From: CAYJSJ01 sp964373065
Lineage (GTDB): Bacteria; Patescibacteriota; Gracilibacteria; Peribacterales; Peribacteraceae
Reading direction: 5' to 3'
DNA: 47,690 nucleotides
Assembly (NCBI GenBank): GCA_964373065.1
Contig: CAYJSJ010000008.1
Location: 1-47,690 of the forward strand
The translations under genes were made by a program, and so were the position numbers. The notes beneath the pieces are model-generated. The model did not search any database and had not been told where the DNA came from. It was given only the letters and a program-made list of their open reading frames with translations. This document shows, piece after piece, positions 1 to 8,629 of this stretch (position 1 is its first letter; every line of letters begins with the position of its first letter).

Positions 1-52
1 CTCCGGACTTATAAGCCGGCGGTCGGTGGTTCAAGTCCACCCTGGCCCACCA
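1..52 (+). tRNA. tRNA 3' portion, probably tRNA-Ile(TAT), cut by window edge
   Basis: The anticodon arm (stem CCGG/CCGG around loop CTTATAA), the T arm (GGTGG-TTCAAGT-CCACC) and the 3' acceptor strand CTGGCCC-A followed by an encoded CCA at 50-52 are visible. The D arm and 5' acceptor strand lie outside the window. The loop gives anticodon TAT, which would read the Ile codon AUA. The reading frame of the neighbouring minus-strand recombinase remnant runs into this gene and stops in its T loop. Confidence 0.8.
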
Positions 53-1224
53 TTACGGACAATAGGATGTTTTATGAAGTCCTCAAACAGAGGATTGAGC
101 TTTGCAGAAGCCACTTTCCCCTTGGCCGTATAGATGTTCAATACGATCATGTTGGCGATGTCGTTCTTCACGGTATGGGGGACGAGTTCATAGTCTTCCG
201 AAGCCGTTTTCAGGGTGTTCAAGAAGGTTTCAACATCTACGTGGGAGAACGCCAAAGTCGCTTCCAGCGTCTTGATCTGCTCATCCAGCTTGGCAATCAG
301 GTTGCGTAGTCGTTCCTGCTCCGCGGCGTATTCCTCTTTGGCCTCGGCGTCGTACTCTTCTTTCACGCGGCGCAGCGCCATGGCCTTCTTTTCGTTGTCC
401 AGCTTGGTGCGCTTGGTTTTGAGGGTTTTGATCTGCTCTCGTACACCCGTGTGGGTCTTGGCCACGTTGTCGGTGAGTGCGCTTTGCAACTTGTCGCGGT
501 CAATGTCCTCGGTGCGGATGCTTTGGAGAAGTTCGGTAATGGTGTCGGAAATCAGGTATGCCCGAATACTCTTCCCCCTTTCGGAGCATCCTTTCGTATC
601 GCAGCGGTAGTAGATTTTCTTTCGCTGCTTGGCTCCCTTGCCCTTGGATGCGCCGCGGGTGCGAAGTTCCAAGCACTCGGCGCAATACACGATGTCGCGG
701 AATGGGAAGTCGTACTTCACCTTTTCTTTGCCGTGGCTCCGCTTCATGCGCTGTACCCTCTCCCATTCGTCTTTCGTCACCATCACCTCGAACTCGTAGA
801 GGTCGGTGAGGTCGATGGGCTGACCGCGCTGTTCCAGCACGCCGTAGTAGATCGGGTCGGTGAAGTAGCCGTTGAGCTTCTGCATCGTCATGGGTTGCTC
901 CCTGCGCTGACGCACCTTCTTGCCCTTCAGGACACGCCTGTACCCGTCTGCATTCATCTCTGCGACGATCTTGCTCTCACGCGCCCCTTCGAGCCGCCTG
1001 CGCCACGCCTTCTGCATGATGGCGAAGTTCACGGGTTCGGGGTGGTAGAAGCCTGTCTCGCCGTCACGAATGTAGCCTGCTTTGTAGGAGCCGCTGGATT
1101 TGCCGTCTTTCAGAGCGTTCATGTTGCCGCGCCGCACGTCGGCGGAGAGCTTGTCACTATAGTGTTTCGAGAGGGCGAAGCTGATGCCGAGCATCATCTT
1201 GCCGTTCGCGTCGTTCGTGAATAG
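31..1224 (-). pseudogene. large serine recombinase, N-terminal catalytic domain missing
   Basis: This is the C-terminal part of a large serine (resolvase/invertase-type) recombinase. From the first ATG at 1197 the frame encodes 388 residues. Reading upstream to about 1224 adds residues matching the end of a catalytic domain (LFTNDANGK before MMLGISFALSKHYSDKL), and then in-frame TGA and TAG codons close the frame. The whole N-terminal domain with the nucleophilic serine is therefore absent. What remains is the recombinase (DNA-binding) domain, a zinc-ribbon with CxxC pairs (C-AECL and CDTKGC), and a long coiled coil rich in Lys/Glu (about residues 255-320). The last six residues (GGPGWT) are encoded by the tRNA 3' end, so the gene sits exactly on a tRNA attachment junction. 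It is a dead integrase remnant marking an old integration. The family call is firm; the tRNA as target is inferred. Confidence 0.8.
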
Positions 1225-1230
1225 TCAGTT

Positions 1231-1683
1231 CTACGAAACAAACCCACCGTCATGCGTCACATCCACGGAGATGGGGCTGGGAACGCTCTCACCCTTCCTC
1301 ATGCGCTGTAACCGTTCCAGTTCGTGCATCGCTTTGTAGAGTCTGTTCTCGATGGTCGTCTGATAGCGCAGGTAGATCGTGGTGAGGTGTTCGATGTCTT
1401 CGTGCTTCATCACGGGCTTGTAGCTCTCGTCGTCGTAGTTCATGTCGTCGAGGCGGTCATAGCGGGGCGGGTTCAGGCGCGTGAGCATGTACTCCCTCTC
1501 TGCTTTCGCGGCGCGGTAGAGCATCAGGCAACAGACGGCGATACGTTTGACGAGAATCTCCTCCATGAAGCCGTGCGGGTCGTACTCGTCGTGCAGACGG
1601 CGCAGGTAGCCGTCGTAGGCGTTGCCCTCGTACTTCGTCTACAACTCGGCGAGGATGCCATGCCGACGGGCATTGTGGCGCAC
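1231..1683 (-). pseudogene. broken hypothetical gene with in-frame TAG
   Basis: An open frame of 111 codons runs from 1566 to 1231. The same frame extends upstream through convincing coding sequence (GNAYDGYLRRLHDEYDPHGF) to a TAG at 1639-1641, and beyond it again (RHNARRHGILAEL). The pattern, a basic N-terminus with HG, then a region ending in an RYQTTIENRLYKAMHELERLQRMR-like helix, resembles a short hypothetical protein seen across many bacterial phyla, often in variable regions. That resemblance is from memory and gives no function. It abuts the recombinase remnant on the same strand, so both probably belong to one decayed insertion. Confidence 0.5.
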
Positions 1684-1696
1684 GATAGCTTTATGG

Positions 1697-1702
1697 TATA
1701 AT
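1697..1702 (+). promoter_or_regulatory. extended -10 promoter TGG-TATAAT
   Basis: A perfect TATAAT preceded by TGG (extended -10, TGn) lies 13 nt before the ATG at 1716. A weak -35 (TTGTGG, 1673-1678) is 18 bp upstream. The flanks TTATGGTATAATAC-AAG are nearly the same as those in front of the large surface protein gene at 31230-31235. Confidence 0.6.
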
Positions 1703-1715
1703 ACGAAGAAAAAAT

Positions 1716-2849
1716 ATGCACATCCATAACACGATCATCATTGGCGGCGGTCCATCAGGTCTCGGCTGTGCGAAGCGGTTGATGGAACGTAACATCGATG
1801 ATTTTCTCCTTATCACAAAGGACATCGGCGGTCGTGCTGTCACATCCGCAGACGGTCAGGTGAACTACGGCGCGTACTATGTCCGAAAGGACTATACGCA
1901 CCTGCTTCCGTATGTTCGCTTGAAGCGAAAGATACGCTTGTGCGATCTCTGCTTTCCGCATGGTCGCTTAAAAAGATCGATGTACGACATTCGGAATCTG
2001 CGACATCTTCCCAGCTTGTTCTGGCTCACCATCTTTCTCTTTCGCGTCTACCGACGCTACCTACGAGCGAAAAAGCTCTCCGAGACCGTTGAGCAACGCG
2101 AAACAATCGAGCGCGATCCACTTCTGCATCGACTGTATACTCAACCTGCGATCGACTTTGTCCGCGAACATGGATTGCAGTTCTGGGCGGAGACGTACAT
2201 GGACCCATTCGTTCGCTCGTCAGCCTTAATCAATTTGCGGGAGACGAACGCGCTTGTAATGCTCTTCTGTTTTTTGCCTACACTGGTTCCGAGCTATGAG
2301 TTTGAGCCGATGTTCGAGCGATTGATCGCTCCATTCTTTGGAAAGATCGAGTACGACACGGTGACTCACATTGACCGATCGGGAACCGACTGGATCGTCA
2401 CAACTGCGTCGGGCAAGAGCTATCATGCGCGGAACGTAGTCACCGCTCTGCCAATCGAGGCCGCAAAAATCCTCGTATCGATACCAGAGCGGACGAACAA
2501 GGCTGTTGCGGCCTACATGGCGCATGTTCGCGGCGTTCCCCGTCATCAATGGGAGCATCCCAACTTCGTGCTGTTCCCCAAAGGAAAGGATGACATCGTC
2601 CTCGCACGACAAGAAAACGGCACGTACCTGTTTTACTCCCATGACCCGCACTACGATCTGTCCAGCTATTTCCGCGATTGGGAGATTATCGCCAAACGTC
2701 ACTGGAACCCTGCGTTCCACATGGGAATGCATCTCATCAACATGGATCGGGGAAACGGTCTCTACGTGATCGGCGATCATAACTTCTGCGGCATGGAAGA
2801 CAGCTTCACGACGGGCATCTTCGCAGCCAACAGAATTGCAGGATGTTGA
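1716..2849 (+). CDS. FAD-dependent oxidoreductase (amine oxidase/desaturase-like)
   Basis: A 377-residue flavoprotein. The N-terminus has a Rossmann dinucleotide-binding fold with GxGxxG (G10, G12, G15) in IIIGGGPSGLG. It is followed by a DIGGRAVT segment typical of the FAD-binding region of the amine-oxidase, phytoene-desaturase and UDP-galactopyranose-mutase superfamily. The C-terminus has the matching flavin-contact motif (LYVIGDHNFCGMEDSFTTGIFAANRI). The middle is the variable substrate region and contains a hydrophobic helix (LFWLTIFLFRVY). The substrate cannot be read from sequence; a lipid or sugar-nucleotide substrate is possible. It stands alone, downstream of the decayed recombinase region, and may have arrived with it. 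The start is supported by the TATAAT box upstream. Confidence 0.75.
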   Translation: MHIHNTIIIGGGPSGLGCAKRLMERNIDDFLLITKDIGGRAVTSADGQVNYGAYYVRKDYTHLLPYVRLKRKIRLCDLCFPHGRLKRSMYDIRNLRHLPSLFWLTIFLFRVYRRYLRAKKLSETVEQRETIERDPLLHRLYTQPAIDFVREHGLQFWAETYMDPFVRSSALINLRETNALVMLFCFLPTLVPSYEFEPMFERLIAPFFGKIEYDTVTHIDRSGTDWIVTTASGKSYHARNVVTALPIEAAKILVSIPERTNKAVAAYMAHVRGVPRHQWEHPNFVLFPKGKDDIVLARQENGTYLFYSHDPHYDLSSYFRDWEIIAKRHWNPAFHMGMHLINMDRGNGLYVIGDHNFCGMEDSFTTGIFAANRIAGC

Positions 2850-2873
2850 AAACGCGTTTCGTTATTCTGTACG

Positions 2874-3190
2874 TCACTCGGTGAACTTGAATGACTCTCC
2901 ATTCTTCGTTCGCATCTGCGTGCGGTTTTCGGGCTTCTTGTTCTTCTGCGCTTCTTCGTCTTTCAGCTTGTTGAAAAGCTCCACGACAGGCGCGTATTTC
3001 GGGTCTTTGCGTTCTGCAGGCAATGGGTCAGTAGGCGATGGCATCGGAGAAGAGCGTAGCGTGAATCGGGTCTTTTTTGTAGCGCATCGCGGAGAAGCGA
3101 CGGGATTGCTCGATCACATGCGGCGAACGCATCAGCGCGTTGATCAGGTGTTCAAGATTGCTATGATCTAGTCCACCAACCTTCGCAGAA
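2874..3190 (-). pseudogene. frameshifted gene remnant of unknown function
   Basis: On the minus strand one frame encodes DHSNLEHLINALMRSPHVIE, continuing to a TGA near 3028. A second frame then resumes with DPLPAERKDPKYAPVVELFN and runs to a TGA at 2874-2876 (ending SFKFTE). Both halves have normal protein composition and join without a gap, so this looks like the C-terminal part of one gene broken by a frameshift. Upstream it runs into the hairpin cluster at 3171-3231. I do not recognise the family. Its codon use resembles the GC-richer housekeeping genes more than the AT-rich stretch that follows. Confidence 0.35.
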
Positions 3191-3231
3191 GGTTGTCCAC
3201 CATAGCCCCGCCGCGGCGGGCGAAGGTGGAC
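3171..3231. repeat. cluster of intergenic hairpins
   Basis: Three nested inverted structures occur in 61 bp. AACCTTC-GCA-GAAGGTT (3178-3194) is a perfect 7-bp stem with a 3-nt loop. CCCGCCGCGGCGGG (3207-3220) is a 14-bp perfect palindrome. The outer arms are GTCCACC (3171-3177, repeated at 3195-3201) and GGTGGAC (3225-3231). There is no T-run after any stem, so these are not standard terminators. The structure resembles dispersed palindromic intergenic repeats. Confidence 0.6.
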
Positions 3232-3370
3232 TTCTTCGGGATGCACCTTCTGTCTACGGCCTGCGGACCATAGCCCAGAGGCGACGGTTCGTTGGCAAGC
3301 CACCGTAAGCGTTTAATGTTTCAAATTATTTTTTTGAATTGGACTAGTTCCAAAAGCTCAACAATAGTCC

Positions 3371-3749
3371 TTACTCCAATTCCAGTTTTAATCCAAGGTG
3401 CTTTGCAGCTTCGCTTGATAGATAAGACCGAACATTCAACCACTCTTCGAGATTTTTCTCATATAGAGCGACCATTTCTGCATTGTTCTTAGAAAAGCTG
3501 CTAACTGTGTGTTGCAAAAGAGCTATCTTCGTTCTGCGCTCATTGCAAAAGTAAAACTCTCAGTTGTATTAATCATTCTTTTCTCATTTTCGATTATGCA
3601 TCCGGGTGCATCTATTTCAATAAGTTCTTTTAGTCTTTTTTTCTATCATGTTGTCTTTTTCTTACTTCCATGTCTGCCTGAAGTTGTAATGCTGTGAAGC
3701 TAACTTCTTCTATCATTAAGCGATTGCGAATGTCTTCGTAATTCTCCAT
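3371..3749 (-). pseudogene. small coiled-coil gene broken by two frameshifts
   Basis: A minus-strand ATG at 3749 opens MENYEDIRNRLMIEEVSFTA, continuing to VRKRQHDRKK. At a run of seven T (A on the coding strand) near 3632 the frame must shift to continue as RLKELIEIDAPGCIIENEKR through TESFTFAMS. A second shift near 3540 restores RTKIALLQHTVSSFSKNNAE and on to AAKHLGLKLELE with a TAA at 3371-3373. The joined product is about 125 residues, helical and highly charged. The family is unknown. The first shift at a homopolymer could be an assembly error, but the second has no homopolymer, so decay is more likely. Confidence 0.45.
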
Positions 3750-4032
3750 GCAAAGGTCACAATAATAAATTTGACAAAAATTGTCTAGAAATCGGGTGGA
3801 AATAATTAATCAAACGCATAAATCACGGAGTAAAAGAGCAAGTTGCAAATCGTCATGGAAACGGACAGCCGTGTTCGTCCGAAGCTATACAGTGGCTGGC
3901 CAATGTTCGCGGAAATCGATTATGATTTTGTCGCCCAGGCATCACTACTCCTCACATGTAGCTCGTTTGATGCAAAATAAGCATCCAACCCTCTTTACAT
4001 AGCCATGTACAACATGAATACTCCTTTGCCTT
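3750..4032. other. non-coding AT-rich stretch
   Basis: No frame here has convincing protein composition on either strand, and I see no tRNA, hairpin with T-run or repeat. Its 5' part would contain any promoter of the minus-strand pseudogene, and its 3' end precedes the 4033 gene. Confidence 0.4.
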
Positions 4033-4656
4033 ATGAAAAATGACCTACCCGAAAACGGCGATCAGACAGACGATGAAAAAGTGAACTACGCCAGGGTGAT
4101 GGCAGATTCGGTCTGTATGAAGGTTCTAAGCGCACTGTATAACAATACTTCAGGCCTAGAAGGCAAGCGAAAGCTCTGTCACTCCATTATGGATTTAGAT
4201 GATTCGAAGTTCAAACTACTAATAGAGAATAGTCTTATTGAAGAAAAGCCTTATGCTGAAACTAATATCATGCACTTCAAAATTACACATAATGGTAAAA
4301 GGATCTTAAATGAATGGAATAAGCAAGCAGTACCGCAGCATGCAAATTTAGCGCCAAAGACTCATGCATCACCAGCCTCTGTGACTACGATGCATGCAGA
4401 AATTCGAGATGCTGTATCCATGATCATTCTTAGGAAGCATTGCCCGAAAGAATTCCGTGATGAGGTTCGAGAAAAGCTTTCTAGTAAACTTACGACTGAA
4501 GTGAAGGAATCGCTGAAGAAAAAGGAAATAGTGCATCCTTCCGATATAGCTGATGGGGCTCGACTGTATTACGATGATATTTTACGAGAGTGTAGAAAAG
4601 GATCTCCTAGCGGCAGTAAAGAAAAGTATTACAACAGAAATTTTACAAAGAAGTAG
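4033..4656 (+). CDS. hypothetical protein, possible winged-helix N-terminus
   Basis: A 207-residue protein with no recognised family. Residues about 25-95 (MKVLSALYNNTSGLEGKRKL, then SKFKLLIENSLIEEKP and MHFKITHNGKRILNEW) have the helix-helix-helix-wing pattern of small winged-helix regulators that read an unstructured ITHNGKRIL-type wing. The C-terminal half is charged and helical and ends in a Lys-rich tail. Base composition is more AT-rich than the following housekeeping genes and it borders the decayed mobile region, so it may be acquired. DNA binding is an inference from the fold pattern only. Confidence 0.55.
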   Translation: MKNDLPENGDQTDDEKVNYARVMADSVCMKVLSALYNNTSGLEGKRKLCHSIMDLDDSKFKLLIENSLIEEKPYAETNIMHFKITHNGKRILNEWNKQAVPQHANLAPKTHASPASVTTMHAEIRDAVSMIILRKHCPKEFRDEVREKLSSKLTTEVKESLKKKEIVHPSDIADGARLYYDDILRECRKGSPSGSKEKYYNRNFTKK

Positions 4657-4678
4657 CAGCTGATTGCTTTCATATTTA

Positions 4679-6034
4679 TTACACAGTCCAATTTCTTATA
4701 AAATCCAGTGCTTCTTTTTTCCCAGTGATCTCATTACGATTCTGGGCTTCAGTAAGGGCTCTGAGTGCTTTGCCAACGATTTCTCCCGGACGGATTCCCA
4801 GTACTTCCATCACTTCATCGCCAGTGAGAAGCGACTTTTCGGGTCTTGGATGGGCATCCAGAAATGCGTTGTAATCTTCGACGATTCTTTCATAGAGAGC
4901 AAACTCTGAAGGATCTGTACCGGCGATATCCAGCCAGAAAACTTGCAGTAATTCTATGAACCACGGGTGATAGTACCAGTGAGCCTTCCGCGTATCATTG
5001 ATTTCCCCAAACGTTCCCATCATCATATGGTGCTCGATAATCCAGCAAATTTTGTCTCGTCGCGTTGCCGGGAATTGGAGACGATCGAGAATTTCTTTCA
5101 CAATCAGAGCGCCCTGCTTTGCATGTTCGTTGAAGCGAATACGCTTTTGATCAATAGAAAATGTGACGGGCTTTCCAATGTCATGCAGCAGTGCAGCCCA
5201 GCGGGTATCCGCTCCGTGGTCGCCTGTAAAGGAGGAAATGACACGCATGATGTGATTCCACACGTCACCCTCCTTGTGTGCTGAAGTTGGTTGGGCAACA
5301 CCTTTACATGCGTGAAGTTCCGGCAATAAATGCTCGATGATATCCGTTTCCCACAAATCTTCAAAAGCTATCTGCGGTCTTGGGCCAAGGAGAATTTTCT
5401 CGAGTTCCTGCAAACAACGCGTGCCGGAAAGTACAGCAATTGACCCAGCATTCGCATGGATGGCTCTGAATGTATCTGGGTGATACTGACCTCCGATACG
5501 CGCTCTGAAGCGCACGGCGCGGAGGAGCCTGAGCGCATCATGCCGTATGCGCTCGTCCGGAACACCTATGAAGCGGATGAGGCGCTCATTAATGTCTATT
5601 TCCCCCGCGTACGGATCCCAGAGCGCCGAACTGATCGGGTTCCAGTAGATCGCATTCACTGTAAAATCTCTGCGTTTTGCATCGTGGTCTCTGTCTGTAA
5701 ATGTAACGGACTCCGGGAATCTTCCGTCACTGAGTGTGTGTTCTTCTCGGTACGTTGTGATTTCAAAAGAGAAACCCGCATTGGCAACCACTACTGCGCC
5801 GAGAGCAGCCGATGATTCATCGCACTTCGGGAAAATTGCAGAAACTTCACGGGGGGTAGCATTCGTTGCTATGTCGATGTCATCGGGGATTGCGCCAGCA
5901 AGCATATCTCTGACACACCCTCCAACCCACCAAGCCTCGAAGCCGGCATCTAAAAGTTTTTCACACATGCGGTAGGCCGCCTCGCCGTGTTTTGAGCGTA
6001 ATGCTCTGGCGATGATTTCTTTGGAGAGAGGCAT
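4679..6034 (-). CDS. CCA tRNA nucleotidyltransferase / poly(A) polymerase family, with HD domain
   Basis: A class II nucleotidyltransferase that would add or repair the tRNA 3' CCA. The catalytic head has GGCVRDMLAG followed by PDDIDIATNA (the metal-binding DxD) and RRDFTVNAIYW. The RNA/nucleotide-binding region has GVPDERIRHDALRLLRAVRF. The C-terminal half holds an HD-type domain (WNHIMRV, ALLHDIGKP, EHAKQGALI, EHH), as in many bacterial CCA enzymes. I chose the ATG at 6034 (451 residues) because the family normally begins just before the first helix; the frame is open to an earlier ATG at 6100, which would add an unlikely hydrophobic leader. The encoded CCA on every tRNA in this window suggests a repair role. 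CCA addition versus poly(A) polymerase cannot be settled from sequence. Confidence 0.9.
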   Translation of the reverse strand: MPLSKEIIARALRSKHGEAAYRMCEKLLDAGFEAWWVGGCVRDMLAGAIPDDIDIATNATPREVSAIFPKCDESSAALGAVVVANAGFSFEITTYREEHTLSDGRFPESVTFTDRDHDAKRRDFTVNAIYWNPISSALWDPYAGEIDINERLIRFIGVPDERIRHDALRLLRAVRFRARIGGQYHPDTFRAIHANAGSIAVLSGTRCLQELEKILLGPRPQIAFEDLWETDIIEHLLPELHACKGVAQPTSAHKEGDVWNHIMRVISSFTGDHGADTRWAALLHDIGKPVTFSIDQKRIRFNEHAKQGALIVKEILDRLQFPATRRDKICWIIEHHMMMGTFGEINDTRKAHWYYHPWFIELLQVFWLDIAGTDPSEFALYERIVEDYNAFLDAHPRPEKSLLTGDEVMEVLGIRPGEIVGKALRALTEAQNRNEITGKKEALDFIRNWTV

Positions 6035-6128
6035 ATAGATGAAGAACGGGATAAGTATTACGGGGTAAGGAATGAACTGCAATTCGGAATCGCTTTCCAA
6101 GCCCCCCTAACACCGTAATACTAGTCCT

Positions 6129-6959
6129 ATGCCCCCACATTTTGCCGTCGCCGGCGTTCCACGAGCAACGCCGGGTAAAGCAGGTACTATGGAGGGGATT
6201 CGCTATGCACATGCACTTGGCATCACTGCGATGGAAATGGAGTGGGTGCAGAGCGTTCCGAAGAACCCCGAACACATGGAAGAGATTCGCAGCATTTCCG
6301 AAGAACTCGGTACGTACCTCACCGTACATGCACCGTATTACATCAATCTGAATGCGAGAGACCCGGAGAAACTTGAGGCATCGAAATTTCGCATTCTACG
6401 TGCCATGGAAATGGGCCAACTCGCCGGCGCAAAATCCGTATGCGTCCATCCCGCATTCTACCTAGGTATGAACCCCGAGGACGTCTTAGAGAATGTCCGC
6501 AGGGCGACGGAGGATATTCTCACGAAGGCCTCCCAACGAAAATTGACAATCAATCTGGCATTCGAAACTATGGGAAAAATCGCGCAGTTTGGAACCTTGG
6601 AAGAAGTGCTTAAGATCAGCAAGGAGTTTGGCATCTACCCGTGCATTGATCCTGCACATATGCACGCAAGAAGTAACGGCCTTTGGAATAGTACGAAGGA
6701 GTGGAATGCAATGTTTGACCTGTATGATGAGTACCTCGGATCGAAGTCTCTGAAGTCAGTCCACATGCACTTCTCCGGTATTGAGTACACGGCAAAGGGA
6801 GAACGCCGTCATTTGCCCCTTAGAGCAAGTGATGCTCGCTGGGAAGATTTCCTCAGTGTTCTCAAGGCGAGAGAAATTGAGGGCGTTCTCGTCTGTGAGT
6901 CCCCTCTTTTAGAAGAAGATACCCTTCTTCTCCAAAACAGTTACAACAAACTTCACTGA
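6129..6959 (+). CDS. endonuclease IV (Nfo)-like AP endonuclease, archaeal-type
   Basis: A 276-residue TIM-barrel of the xylose-isomerase-like/endonuclease IV superfamily, expected to cleave DNA at abasic sites in base excision repair using three metal ions. The metal-ligand motifs appear in order but in divergent form: VHAPYYINLNA, VHPAFYLG, FETMGKIAQFG, CIDPAHMHAR, VHMHFSG and a terminal VCESP glutamate. The ETMGK-xxQFG form is the one found in archaeal homologues, not E. coli Nfo. Divergent from the nucleotidyltransferase gene. The start at 6129 is supported by an AATACT box exactly 6 nt upstream. Confident of the superfamily; the exact substrate is less certain. Confidence 0.8.
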   Translation: MPPHFAVAGVPRATPGKAGTMEGIRYAHALGITAMEMEWVQSVPKNPEHMEEIRSISEELGTYLTVHAPYYINLNARDPEKLEASKFRILRAMEMGQLAGAKSVCVHPAFYLGMNPEDVLENVRRATEDILTKASQRKLTINLAFETMGKIAQFGTLEEVLKISKEFGIYPCIDPAHMHARSNGLWNSTKEWNAMFDLYDEYLGSKSLKSVHMHFSGIEYTAKGERRHLPLRASDARWEDFLSVLKAREIEGVLVCESPLLEEDTLLLQNSYNKLH

Positions 6960-7047
6960 ATCGATATGCGATTCTGCCGATCGTCAAGGAAAAATTTCTT
7001 CCATAAAATTTTGAATTCTCCGTGTAATCTAATGAAAAGACTGAATC

Positions 7048-7542
7048 ATGAGTAATGGCGTGACTATAGGAATGCTTGCGATTCATGCAGGTGAAGGAGA
7101 GACTTCTCTCAATATGATTGATCGAGAACACGCATCGATCGTTTATAGAAAACAAGGGGAAGGAACTGCGCGTGGAACTCTGAGAAATGCAACGGCTTAT
7201 ATGCTCATAGCTGTGCACCAACTTCTGGGCACGGGGCTGAGTGCTTTCGCAGGAGATCGTCCTCTGCCAAGTGCTGTGTCTAAAATCCTTTTAGATGAAT
7301 CCAGTCCGCACGATCCTCGTGTACCACGCAGCGAGCCGAGATTTGCCTATGGAATGAAAGTGCAATTTGAAGATATATGCCAAGGAACCATTGTAGGTAA
7401 GCCCACATGGGCAGTCACGCGCGATACCGGTGAGTGGATGTATTCTGTTCAGTTCATCGATGATGGTATGCTTTTCCGCTTTACCATACCCCAAAGCTCA
7501 CTGTTTGAAATCCCCATGAGCATGCAGGACCCCGTGCGTTGA
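7048..7542 (+). CDS. hypothetical protein
   Basis: A 164-residue protein without a family I recognise. It has no signal peptide. The C-terminal half (about 105-155) alternates strands and turns (KVQFEDICQGTIVGKPTWAV, WMYSVQFIDDGMLFRFTIPQ), which suggests a small beta-barrel such as a KOW/Tudor-like module. The N-terminal half is mixed helix. It lies between the nfo-like gene and gap on the same strand, with separate spacers, so an operon is not evident. Confidence 0.5.
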   Translation: MSNGVTIGMLAIHAGEGETSLNMIDREHASIVYRKQGEGTARGTLRNATAYMLIAVHQLLGTGLSAFAGDRPLPSAVSKILLDESSPHDPRVPRSEPRFAYGMKVQFEDICQGTIVGKPTWAVTRDTGEWMYSVQFIDDGMLFRFTIPQSSLFEIPMSMQDPVR

Positions 7543-7589
7543 GTGTACCTGATGCATTATATATCCTTAGAACTCACTCCAGGATTTCA

Positions 7590-7618
7590 TTGAACATTTT
7601 CCCATTCCATTCTACATT
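7590..7618 (+). promoter_or_regulatory. sigma70-type promoter of gap
   Basis: The -35 TTGAAC (7590-7595), 17-bp spacer and -10 TACATT (7613-7618) are followed by 6 nt and then the ATG at 7625. Transcription would start at or next to the start codon, giving a leaderless mRNA. The element CATTCTACATTT around the -10 is shared with the dnaK promoter. Confidence 0.7.
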
Positions 7619-7624
7619 TACGGT

Positions 7625-8626
7625 ATGAATATCGCCATAAACGGTTTCGGCCGGATCGGACGCCTTGCGCTCCGCATTATTCTCGATAAGTACCCCGAGC
7701 TGCATGTCGTTCTTATTAATGATCTTACGGATGGAGGGACGCTAGCGCACCTTTTTGAATTTGATTCGACGTACGGACATTTCGACTGTGGTGAAGCCTG
7801 TTTCAGCGAAGGCGTTCTTTCAACAAAGCACGGAACGATACGAACGACGGCAAGCAAAGACCCATCTACCCTTCCGCACAAAGAAATGAACGTGGACGCC
7901 GTTCTTGAATGTACCGGAAGATTTACGAAACGGGATGATGCTGCATTGCATCTAAAGGCCGGAGCAAAGAAAGTAATTCTCTCTGCGCCATGCAAGGACA
8001 AAGCGGATGGAACATTCTGTATGGGTGTGAATGAGGAAACCTACCACCCTTCTATGGATGTAATCAGTTGCGCTTCATGCACCACGAACTGTCTCGCCCC
8101 CATGGCAAAGGTGATGCACGAAACGTTTTGTATTGAACACGGGCTCATGACGACTATCCATAGCTATACCAATGACCAAAACTTGCTTGATTTTCCACAT
8201 AAGGATTTACGAAGAGCCCGAGCTGCTGCAGTAAACATTGTGCCGACCTCTACGGGTGCAGCCAAAGCAATCGGCCTTGTGATCCCAAAACTGGAAGGCC
8301 GACTCAATGGATCTGCCATACGCGTTCCTACGCCCACTGGCAGTATTACAGACCTCACTGTCACCACAAAGAAGCCGATGACCGCAGAGTCGATCACAGG
8401 TGCATTTGAAAAGGCCACACAAGGAAGAATGAAAGGGATTTTGAGAGTAGAGCATCGTCCGCTCGTTCTCCATGATTACGTGGGAGACCCTCATTCGTGC
8501 ATTGTGGATGCTGCACTTACACAAGTGATCGGAAAACATATGGCGAAAATTTTCGCTTGGTATGATAACGAATGGGCATACAGCAACAGATTGGTGGAAC
8601 TTGCCCGTTACATCGGTGCGCACTAA
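7625..8626 (+). CDS. gap: glyceraldehyde-3-phosphate dehydrogenase, type I
   Basis: A 333-residue glycolytic enzyme of normal length that oxidises and phosphorylates glyceraldehyde-3-phosphate to 1,3-bisphosphoglycerate with NAD+. The Rossmann motif INGFGRIGR is at 4-12, and N32-D33 in VVLINDL fits NAD rather than NADP. The catalytic cysteine is C152 in SCASCTTNC and the partner histidine is about H179 (TTIHSYTNDQ). The usual Asn in SNASCTTNC is Cys149 here. Phosphate-site and substrate motifs follow (NIVPTSTGAAKA, RVPTPTGS), and the C-terminus is WYDNEWAYSNR. The stop codon is 3 bp from the stop of dnaK on the opposite strand. Confidence 0.97.
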   Translation: MNIAINGFGRIGRLALRIILDKYPELHVVLINDLTDGGTLAHLFEFDSTYGHFDCGEACFSEGVLSTKHGTIRTTASKDPSTLPHKEMNVDAVLECTGRFTKRDDAALHLKAGAKKVILSAPCKDKADGTFCMGVNEETYHPSMDVISCASCTTNCLAPMAKVMHETFCIEHGLMTTIHSYTNDQNLLDFPHKDLRRARAAAVNIVPTSTGAAKAIGLVIPKLEGRLNGSAIRVPTPTGSITDLTVTTKKPMTAESITGAFEKATQGRMKGILRVEHRPLVLHDYVGDPHSCIVDAALTQVIGKHMAKIFAWYDNEWAYSNRLVELARYIGAH

Positions 8627-8629
8627 ACA

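Noticed and set aside
451..1224. 257-codon plus-strand frame
   Set aside because: Antisense shadow of the serine recombinase, whose zinc ribbon and recombinase motifs are on the minus strand.
3509..3697. 62-codon hydrophobic plus-strand frame
   Set aside because: Lies antisense to the frameshifted coiled-coil gene, whose joined frames have better protein character; no promoter or start support.
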